Part shown: positions 1 to 6,197 of the stretch, piece by piece
Numbering within the stretch: position 1 is the first letter of the stretch
Layout of the letters: each line of letters opens with the position of its first letter
Source of the DNA: Erysipelotrichaceae bacterium UBA6182
GTDB taxonomy: Bacteria > Bacillota_I > Bacilli_A > Erysipelotrichales > Erysipelotrichaceae
Direction of reading: 5' to 3'
DNA: 6,723 nt
Assembly: GCA_002422065.1 (NCBI GenBank)
Contig: DITO01000146.1
Coordinates: 1 to 6,723, forward strand
Notes under the pieces: generated by a model
The model's database searches: none
The model's input: the letters and a program-made list of their open reading frames with translations, nothing else
What the model was told of the DNA's origin: nothing
Made by a program: the position numbers and the translations under genes

Positions 1-50
1 TTTTTGATGTAAATAACATCATTTAATACATGCGTTAAATTGACTCCCAT
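1..50 (-). CDS. Start of a further tail-module gene (5' end only, runs off the window)
   Basis: An ATG at 50-48, three bases after the fibre stop codon, opens a frame that stays open to the window edge and reads MGVNLTHVLNDVIYIK. A Shine-Dalgarno-like AGAGGT lies seven bases upstream. The tight spacing and same strand make it the next gene of the operon. Sixteen residues are too few to identify it; genes after a fibre in such modules are often a second fibre or baseplate protein, a holin or a lysin. The polar, mixed sequence does not look like a holin's membrane start, so a structural protein is slightly favoured. Confidence 0.65.
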   Translation of the reverse strand, partial: MGVNLTHVLNDVIYIK

Positions 51-53
51 TTT

Positions 54-2525
54 TTATACCTCTACTTTCGTAAGTGATTTGATACGTCCTTCGACGTCTT
101 TTGTATATGTTGTTTCGTATGATTTGCCGTCTGCGTATGTTTCGGTTATTTTAGCCACGTTACCATTTGTGTCGTAGCTTAAATATGTGTTCACATTGTC
201 GCCGACGACTGATGTTAATTTCCCGTTTATAAATTGTATTTGATATTCCCCAACTTCTCTTGTTTCTACTTTACTTGATTTAATATCATTAGTCGCCTTG
301 ACTTGCACATCAAGCTCTTTAATTGCTTCATCTACGTTGGTTTCATCTGCTAAGTAGTTCGTGCCTGTGCCATCAAATGCTGTGTTCTCTGCTTGCCCTT
401 GACTCATCTTAATGCCTATGATGTGTAACACATAATCCGTTCCGTTATCTTCTAACTCAAATGATGATGTTGTAGCACCTACAATAAACTTGCCAATTGT
501 TACAGGTGTTCCGCCTTTAGTGTCAAATTGAATCTCTTTGTCAGCAATTATTGTTAAGTCGGTTTTCACAAGTTCAGTATCAATATAGAACTCTGCAACA
601 TCCGTTGATGTAACTTGCAATAGGACATAATCATAATCTAAAAGTGTTGCGTTGCTAACTGTGTCTAAATCTCCCAACACTGCAATGTCCGTATCTTCCC
701 AACCATAAATTGCTTTGAGTTGCTCTAATAACGCGTCCACTTCTACTTTAGTATATCGGTTTGTCAACGCCTCATTGATTTGAGTATATGTGTAACTTGC
801 TTCATCGTCACCAACTCGTGTTGCATAATCACTTAGTAAGACTTGAATTATACCGCTTACGATTGATACATACGTTTCATCGCCCTTAACCATACCATGA
901 ACAGTATTTGAGGCTTGCGTGTAACCAATTAAACCATTATCAACCCATACAGCACCGTTAAATTCCCATTCGTGATATGCAACGCCATCGCCAGTTCCTA
1001 AGTCATAAACTAAGTAGCCATTTTGCCAATTTGTTCCTATTTCAGGAAAATTATCTTCAAAATAACTCCTAAATAACTCTGATAATCCTTGCTCATCTTG
1101 TGCTTTTAAAAATTCAGTCGTATAAGGTATTTCACCAAAACTCTTACCACGCCCATCTAATCGTTGTATCTCTTGCTCTAAGTTTTCAATCAATGTGCGA
1201 ATAAATAAATGTGCAACTTCGCTTGTGTTGTGGTTGTCTAATTGACGTCTTACTAAAACGCCATTTTCAGTAGTTGGTTCATAACTTGTTGGTATGATTT
1301 CAACCACATGTGCGTATATTTCTAAATCATCAGTATCAATTAAAACATCATTAAAACCTTGAATAACGACTTCATTGCTTTCAACACTTACTTGTGTGTT
1401 TGCACTAATTTCAATTACTTCGTTACCAATAATACTAACATCTTTACCTGTTGGTGCTACATATAACTTAGTTGAAGATTGATATATTCCGTCAGTATCT
1501 GCTTCTAATTGTTCTACATCACTTTCAAGTGTTGAAACCTTACCCTCAAGTGTAGATACTTTAGGTTGTATGTCATCCATTTCGCCCTCTAATACTGTCG
1601 TTCTACCTTTGTGAGTTGTTGCGTCTGCTTTCGTTTCATATGTTGCAGGAACGGTTGTGTCTTTAAACGTTTCTAAAGCAGTCGTTCTTGCTTTATGTGC
1701 AGTAGCGTCCTCTTTAGTTTCGTAAGTAGCAGGAACTGTTACATTTTTAAATGTTTCTAAATCATCAATATCTTGTTCAATTATAACCACGTTCTCTTTT
1801 AATGATTCAACATCTTGTGTTAAGTCATTTAATATAGTCATGAAGAAATCGTGAGCGGTTGTAGTTATTGGTATAGATCCTGATGGGTTTGAAAAACCTT
1901 TTTGAACAAATATTTCTCCAATGTTATATTGTTTCTCATCAAGATATTGTGCAATATTTTCCGTAAGTTGCCACACATAAGTTGTTTCATCTAAAACTAC
2001 TTGATAGTAACCTTTATCTTCTTCGTCCGTTACATAAGCAACATTTAATTCCGTTGCAAATTGTTCTCCTAAACTATCATAACCGTCAATTGTTGCTTGT
2101 GCTGTTAAATCCCATTCAGTATCAAGAGTTGTTTTATCAGCAAAGAATCCTAAATATTTGCTTCCGTATCTTTGAATATAAGTAACTTCATTTCTAGTGT
2201 TTTGATGTTTGTTGTTATTTTGTAAAACGATTTTAGGTATTGTAATAGCAAAACAAGCAAATGAACGTTGTTCGGTTTCTCCTGTAATTGTTTTAGATAC
2301 AATACCTTGATACTTCATAAAAAACCAATGAGATGTGTAAGCGGTTCTATTATCTGGCGTAAAATTAATAAATGTTGAACTGCCCTCGCTTACTCCATCT
2401 TCTAAATAAAGTAAATACAAATTAGCGTAATTGCTTTGAGCGTGAAAAATAGAATTTCCAGATGTTTCAAGAATTGAACCATTACTTGCAACATACACTT
2501 CCGTTGTGTTTAATATAATTGCCAT
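54..2525 (-). CDS. Phage tail fibre / receptor-binding-type protein with coiled coils and a YD-like C-terminus (823 aa)
   Basis: Likely an elongated, probably trimeric tail fibre or baseplate upper protein that contacts the host surface. Residues 1-225 form a folded N-terminal region, presumably virion-attaching. Heptad-rich coiled coils follow at about 232-258 and 311-343 (VSTLEGK VSTLESD VEQLEAD), flanking two 28-residue repeats (256-311). A beta-rich stretch (352-412) precedes a section typical of phage fibres: HNTSEVAHLFIRTLIENL with DGRGKSFGEIPYTTEFL (432-474), then LVYDLGTGDG and EWEFNGAVWVDNG (505-531), then ASNTVHGMVKGD (538-549). TNVDEAIKEL (729-738) is a common fibre helix. The last about 70 residues (YLSYDTNGNVAKITETYADG and following) resemble a YD/RHS-type hairpin. 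No enzymatic residues or signal peptide are evident. It lies directly after the hub with its own Shine-Dalgarno. GC rises in the 3' half, suggesting mosaic exchange. Role is confident as a fibre; the receptor is unknown. Confidence 0.8.
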   Translation of the reverse strand: MAIILNTTEVYVASNGSILETSGNSIFHAQSNYANLYLLYLEDGVSEGSSTFINFTPDNRTAYTSHWFFMKYQGIVSKTITGETEQRSFACFAITIPKIVLQNNNKHQNTRNEVTYIQRYGSKYLGFFADKTTLDTEWDLTAQATIDGYDSLGEQFATELNVAYVTDEEDKGYYQVVLDETTYVWQLTENIAQYLDEKQYNIGEIFVQKGFSNPSGSIPITTTAHDFFMTILNDLTQDVESLKENVVIIEQDIDDLETFKNVTVPATYETKEDATAHKARTTALETFKDTTVPATYETKADATTHKGRTTVLEGEMDDIQPKVSTLEGKVSTLESDVEQLEADTDGIYQSSTKLYVAPTGKDVSIIGNEVIEISANTQVSVESNEVVIQGFNDVLIDTDDLEIYAHVVEIIPTSYEPTTENGVLVRRQLDNHNTSEVAHLFIRTLIENLEQEIQRLDGRGKSFGEIPYTTEFLKAQDEQGLSELFRSYFEDNFPEIGTNWQNGYLVYDLGTGDGVAYHEWEFNGAVWVDNGLIGYTQASNTVHGMVKGDETYVSIVSGIIQVLLSDYATRVGDDEASYTYTQINEALTNRYTKVEVDALLEQLKAIYGWEDTDIAVLGDLDTVSNATLLDYDYVLLQVTSTDVAEFYIDTELVKTDLTIIADKEIQFDTKGGTPVTIGKFIVGATTSSFELEDNGTDYVLHIIGIKMSQGQAENTAFDGTGTNYLADETNVDEAIKELDVQVKATNDIKSSKVETREVGEYQIQFINGKLTSVVGDNVNTYLSYDTNGNVAKITETYADGKSYETTYTKDVEGRIKSLTKVEV
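58..63 (-). promoter_or_regulatory. Shine-Dalgarno site for the gene starting at 50
   Basis: Minus strand: AGAGGT followed by seven bases (ATAAAAA) and ATG. The site lies in the last codons of the fibre gene (Val-Glu-Val-stop). It supports the ATG at 50 as a real start even though only 16 full codons are visible. Confidence 0.6.
1497..1559 (-). repeat. Three in-register heptads (coiled-coil microrepeat) in the fibre gene
   Basis: Residues 323-343 read VSTLEGK, VSTLESD, VEQLEAD, with Val and Leu at a/d-type spacing. This is a classic trimerisation or stalk signature in phage fibres. The DNA of the first two heptads is near-repeated (minus strand of about 1518-1559), consistent with growth by short duplication. 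Confidence 0.75.
1593..1760 (-). repeat. Two tandem 84-base coding repeats (28 residues each) in the fibre gene
   Basis: Unit 1 (1760-1677) encodes residues 256-283 and unit 2 (1676-1593) encodes 284-311. Both share LETFK, TVPATYETK, DAT and HK with the same spacing, and differ at roughly seven of 28 positions. Synonymous differences are also present, so the duplication is not recent. The unit joins two coiled-coil stretches and probably forms a repeated helix-turn spacer in the shaft. Confidence 0.85.
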
Positions 2526-2532
2526 ATTTATT

Positions 2533-2538
2533 TCCTCT
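2533..2538 (-). promoter_or_regulatory. Shine-Dalgarno site for the tail fibre gene
   Basis: Minus strand: AGAGGA followed by seven bases (AATAAAT) and ATG at 2525. It sits in the 24-base gap after the hub stop codon. An earlier ATG in this gap (2548-2546) runs only six codons to a TAA and is not used here. Confidence 0.75.
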
Positions 2539-2549
2539 TTTCTTTCATA

Positions 2550-5500
2550 TTATTTATTCCCTATTTCTAATAAATCATATCTAAAGTGTGTTTTAACCAC
2601 TTTAAAACCGTTGTGTGAATCGTTGCAAGCTATATATAAATTGCCGTCATTATCGCCTATCGCCCAACTTGTAACTCCTGTAAAATCAATTAAACCTGTA
2701 TTGAAAGCAAATGTTGTGCCATTAAAACTTGTGTTAGATGTAGTAAGAAGTGTTTTACTATCCCAACCACTCTTAATAAATAAATCTTCAAACTTGCCAT
2801 ATTTCGTATTATCATCATATAAATATAAATATTTAGGTGTTCCTATAACTTGATTATAAGACCTATTAGGGTTTTTTACAATATGATTTTCGGAAAAAAA
2901 CATTTGACCGAACACATATTCCATGTAATTTTTACTTAATACACCAACTTCATAATTAATTTTAATGCTTTGTGAACTGTCTTTTCTAATAATTAATGGG
3001 TCATGAGTTGAATTTGCTTCATTTGATGAACCACACATGAATACTTGGTCTGTCGTATTACCAAAGTTATTAGCAAATACCGACATTCTATTTCTAACAA
3101 GAGGTAAATTGTATTCTCTACTATTTAAAGGGTCGTCAGTTGTGGGTTCCCAATCATCATCAGTAATTGTAAATTGACTTGAGATTTGAAACCAAAGCCA
3201 ATTAAATCTACCTAAGTTGTCTGTGTATCGTATAGGGTCATTCCAATAATTCCCACTTATCAAACCGCCGTCTTTAGCGTTTTTAATTCTATCGCCTGCA
3301 ACTTGATTGTTTTCAAAACCAAAACTAAATACGAAACCACCTTTAATACCAAAACTTGAAACTGGTGTAACTATACCATATCTAAATGTTTCATCATTAG
3401 GGTAATTTTCTAAGAAGCCGTCCGTTCTAACATATGCAACAGTCATTTTTGTTTTACCGTCATTAAATGGGTAAGCATAATCATTGACAAGTGTTGCAAA
3501 TATAACAAATTTAGCCGTGTTTCCATTTATCTTAGTAATACCGTTTACTAATGTTGTTTCAGTAGGGGGGTATAAATATAAGTAATCTTTATACACTTCA
3601 GAACGTTGAAACACTTGTTTGGAAGTTGGTATTTCACTCCAACGGTAAAGTTGGTCAATACCAATAAATTCACTTAAACGGTTATGGTCTTTAGTCGTAA
3701 CATAAGTCAAAAGTAAATAATTATTATGCAAGTTAAACTTTCTTGTTACAATCACGTTTCCATTACTATCAACTCCACCTCTTGGGTAAATGTTGTATAA
3801 CTTCTCATGATACTTACTAAATGTTTGAGTTGGAACGCCTGCTCTTTGAATATCGCCATAAACCTTACGAGATAACAAATTGATATTTGATAACTTATCG
3901 CTTTGGTTTTGTCTTGTTTCTCCATAATATTTTAAGTAACTTAAATCATCACGTTCACTACTAAATGAGATATCATCAAATGTTATGTATTCAAAATCAA
4001 ACTTATATGTTCTCCACTTACCACTTGAAAACAAGTTGGCGTCATTTTCATCGAATACCGTGTAAATCATACGAGTTGATATTTCGTTTGCTGGAACATC
4101 AATAAATGGTGCTTGAGGTAATCTTGCAATCCATTCGCAAATTGCTTGTTTAATAACATTTATAATTAAGGTTGAATTAAATATATAACCTAATATTTCA
4201 CTAAAATTAAGTTCGTAATCTCCTTGTTGCCAATAAAGATTTTCTACACGGTTGTTACGCATACCTACATTAGCCGAGAATGGACTGTATAAAACAGGAC
4301 TTGGAAAGTCATTTGTAATTGCTTTTAAAACCCACATTTCTCTATCTATAAGTCTTGATGTTAAATCTAACTCAACATTCGTAAAGTTTCTAACAGGAAA
4401 CTCCATAGACGTTGGTGCTGATGTCGGTGTTGTAACTCTAATTCTTGGAACTATAAAAACTAATTTCTTTGGTTGATACAAAGCACGATCTAATGTTAAA
4501 ACAAAATTATCTTCTCTAATTTGAATGTCTTTAGAGCGAACATAACTTTGTAACTTTTCTCCTGGTGTTTTCATGGTTGGTTCATCTAAGTTGTTTGGTA
4601 ATAATCTTTCTCCCCATACAATACCTTTAGAACCGAGATTTGCTACATCTTGAGAAGTTGTAAAGTTTGCTATATCACTTTGAGCAAAGTTACCTGTAAA
4701 CTGATTGAACTCATCAACTGTTAAAACATCTACATCATTATCAACATAATTCAATCTTGAAATAGCATTGATATATAAGAAAAATGCATTTAATACTTGA
4801 CGTGCTGTCGCTTTTTGAATGAATACCTGTGGTGCTTCTATGGTTGCAAACTTATTAGAAAGCGTGCTATCAATGTTAAATAATCGAGTTTCATCATAAT
4901 ATCTCTTACTTTCTACTCCACCATATGAACTTACGCTATCTCTTACTAAATTAACTAAATCTAATATTGAGATTTCTTCTCTTTCATAGACTTCAATATA
5001 AAACGTGTATAAGACAACTTCAACATTTAAAGCGTTGACATAACCATATTCAATTGTCCATGAACCTTTAACCGCTGTCCAATTCGTTGCTGTTGAACTT
5101 AATGTAACTTCACTTGTTCCTGTCATATTAGAACGAATGAACACATCTTTTCTAACATAAGAATCCCAATAGTCAGGATTAAATGTTCCTGTTTGAACAT
5201 AAGCTTGTGTAACTTGAGGTATTGCTATAACATCTCCTACAAAATATCTTGACATGATTTCTACCTGTTGAACAAAACCTCTAATTTGTAGAACAGCATC
5301 CATGATAGAACCGTCAAACGTTATATTAGTGTTTTCACTTTCATTGGGATGATAAGTAAATCGTGCAGGTGTTCTATCTTTAAGTATTTTAGTTTTTGTT
5401 AATGTATGAACTAAATAATTATCTAACTTATGTGAATATTCAGACACGGTTAATGTATGCGAATAATGTCCATATCTTGATGTTGCAATAACACTATCGT

Positions 5501-5714
5501 AAATGATTAGAAAATCAAATTTCTCTTGTTCTTCGTCATCATCTTGTATTGTAATAGATAAGGTTCCTCTCATATCGTATTCATAACCTCGAACGGTTAT
5601 AGGCAATATTAAATGAGCCTCGTCTAAAGGTTCTTCAAATTTATCTATGATGTTTACACCGATAGAAACGTCTTTAATTTCTACACCATTTAATTCAAAT
5701 AAATACTTTAACAT
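2550..5714 (-). CDS. Phage tail hub / tail-associated baseplate protein (1054 aa)
   Basis: Probably the protein that closes the distal end of the tail tube and carries the fibres. The call rests on remembered patterns of hub-type proteins in phages of Gram-positive hosts. Residues 1-110 are beta-rich and hub-like (ELNGVEIKDV, then YGHYSHTLTVSEYSHKLDNY at 81-100, ending in the LTKTK strand). Residues 293-324 (EAPQVFIQKATARQVLNAFF then INAISRLNYV) resemble the conserved helix after the first hub domains. Residues 601-645 (RQNQSDKLSNINLL, IQRAG, YPRG), 688-714 (YRWSEIP to YKDYLYL) and 786-807 (SSFGIKG to NNQVAGD) look like the later domains. Near the end, SWAIGDNDGNLYIACN (1016-1031) is a beta motif. 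Residues about 160-245 look like an extra beta-rich insertion. I see no lysozyme, NlpC/P60 or M23 active-site motif, so this is not evidently a tail lysin. Start chosen from AGGAG six bases upstream; TAA stop. Alternative: a general minor structural or fibre-anchor protein. Confidence 0.72.
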   Translation of the reverse strand: MLKYLFELNGVEIKDVSIGVNIIDKFEEPLDEAHLILPITVRGYEYDMRGTLSITIQDDDEEQEKFDFLIIYDSVIATSRYGHYSHTLTVSEYSHKLDNYLVHTLTKTKILKDRTPARFTYHPNESENTNITFDGSIMDAVLQIRGFVQQVEIMSRYFVGDVIAIPQVTQAYVQTGTFNPDYWDSYVRKDVFIRSNMTGTSEVTLSSTATNWTAVKGSWTIEYGYVNALNVEVVLYTFYIEVYEREEISILDLVNLVRDSVSSYGGVESKRYYDETRLFNIDSTLSNKFATIEAPQVFIQKATARQVLNAFFLYINAISRLNYVDNDVDVLTVDEFNQFTGNFAQSDIANFTTSQDVANLGSKGIVWGERLLPNNLDEPTMKTPGEKLQSYVRSKDIQIREDNFVLTLDRALYQPKKLVFIVPRIRVTTPTSAPTSMEFPVRNFTNVELDLTSRLIDREMWVLKAITNDFPSPVLYSPFSANVGMRNNRVENLYWQQGDYELNFSEILGYIFNSTLIINVIKQAICEWIARLPQAPFIDVPANEISTRMIYTVFDENDANLFSSGKWRTYKFDFEYITFDDISFSSERDDLSYLKYYGETRQNQSDKLSNINLLSRKVYGDIQRAGVPTQTFSKYHEKLYNIYPRGGVDSNGNVIVTRKFNLHNNYLLLTYVTTKDHNRLSEFIGIDQLYRWSEIPTSKQVFQRSEVYKDYLYLYPPTETTLVNGITKINGNTAKFVIFATLVNDYAYPFNDGKTKMTVAYVRTDGFLENYPNDETFRYGIVTPVSSFGIKGGFVFSFGFENNQVAGDRIKNAKDGGLISGNYWNDPIRYTDNLGRFNWLWFQISSQFTITDDDWEPTTDDPLNSREYNLPLVRNRMSVFANNFGNTTDQVFMCGSSNEANSTHDPLIIRKDSSQSIKINYEVGVLSKNYMEYVFGQMFFSENHIVKNPNRSYNQVIGTPKYLYLYDDNTKYGKFEDLFIKSGWDSKTLLTTSNTSFNGTTFAFNTGLIDFTGVTSWAIGDNDGNLYIACNDSHNGFKVVKTHFRYDLLEIGNK

Positions 5715-5720
5715 AGGTTT

Positions 5721-5725
5721 CTCCT
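5721..5725 (-). promoter_or_regulatory. Shine-Dalgarno site for the hub gene, overlapping the upstream stop codon
   Basis: Minus strand: AGGAG, then AAACCT, then ATG at 5714, a spacing of six bases. The AG of the upstream TAG stop forms the start of the AGGAG core. Termination of the small gene and initiation of the hub gene therefore share bases, a layout typical of translational coupling. Confidence 0.8.
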
Positions 5726-6197
5726 ATCTCTTGTCGCCAAATTGTCGTCCTATAATTACATTACCACTTAAATATCTTGCTCTTTCGTTCTCAGTGTTTT
5801 CACGTCTTATTGATAAATCAGCAAGCCACTTTCCATATGTGCTGTCCATAATAAATTGTGTCGGTTTGAAAATGTAATTTTTAATTTTTTTCTTGTTATT
5901 AAACTCAATCTTTTCATTACTCATAGCATATTCAATATCAAACAAAACATTTAAACCTGCGTCAACAAATTGACTTGCTATCTTAGCACCTTGCAATGCT
6001 TTGCTACCCAAATTGCCTATTTTTAATGTATCTCCGCCACTATCTATTGCACTATCTAACTTATCATAATAACTTTCAAATGTAGATTTCTTATTAATGT
6101 TTTGCAATGTGCTTAAAGGTGATGTTCTACTCTTAGTTGCTTGATTACTGCCACCACCTTTATTAAGTGTAACTTCTAAAGTATGATTAACAGGCAT
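5724..6197 (-). CDS. Unidentified small protein upstream of the tail hub (157 aa)
   Basis: The family is not recognised. The layout has four parts: a short beta-like start (NHTLEVTLNKGGG, 4-16); a polar, probably flexible Ser/Thr/Asn/Lys linker (17-56); a mostly helical, moderately hydrophobic stretch (57-93, including GSKALQGAKIASQFVDAGLN); then a very basic segment (NNKKKIKNYIFKP, 100-112) and a charged tail with Arg-rich RRENTENERARYLSG (131-145). The hydrophobic stretch is amphipathic and broken by polar residues, so I do not call it a transmembrane helix. There is no signal peptide or enzyme motif. The start follows GAGGTGG at good spacing, and the stop TAG overlaps the hub gene's Shine-Dalgarno, so expression is probably coupled to the hub. 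Position suggests a minor virion or tail-assembly protein, possibly an adaptor packing against the hub; that role is inferred from context only. Confidence 0.85.
   Translation of the reverse strand: MPVNHTLEVTLNKGGGSNQATKSRTSPLSTLQNINKKSTFESYYDKLDSAIDSGGDTLKIGNLGSKALQGAKIASQFVDAGLNVLFDIEYAMSNEKIEFNNKKKIKNYIFKPTQFIMDSTYGKWLADLSIRRENTENERARYLSGNVIIGRQFGDKR

Noticed and set aside
1982..2185. Plus-strand open frame of 67 codons
   Set aside because: Antisense shadow inside the fibre gene, with low-complexity Leu-rich composition and no sign of a ribosome binding site.
57..2525. Diversity-generating retroelement target in the fibre
   Set aside because: No C-type-lectin-like C-terminus, no near-repeat template copy and no reverse transcriptase in the window.
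2526..2549. Terminator or promoter in the largest intergenic gap (24 bases)
   Set aside because: There is no hairpin with a T-run and no -35/-10 pair; the space is taken up by the fibre gene's Shine-Dalgarno.
2506..2853. Plus-strand open frame of 115 codons with a hydrophobic start, crossing the hub/fibre junction
   Set aside because: It begins with GTG, has no Shine-Dalgarno, and is antisense to two well-supported genes. Its hydrophobicity follows from the complement of their codons.
4252..4476. Plus-strand open frame of 74 codons
   Set aside because: Antisense shadow inside the hub gene, with no independent support.
5647..5877. Plus-strand open frame of 76 codons across the start of the hub gene
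   Set aside because: Antisense to two coding regions with good starts; no supporting motif.
5885..5891. Run of seven T (seven A on the coding strand) as a programmed frameshift site
   Set aside because: It encodes a simple Lys-rich stretch mid-gene. I saw no useful alternative frame or downstream stimulatory structure; it is expected in AT-rich DNA.
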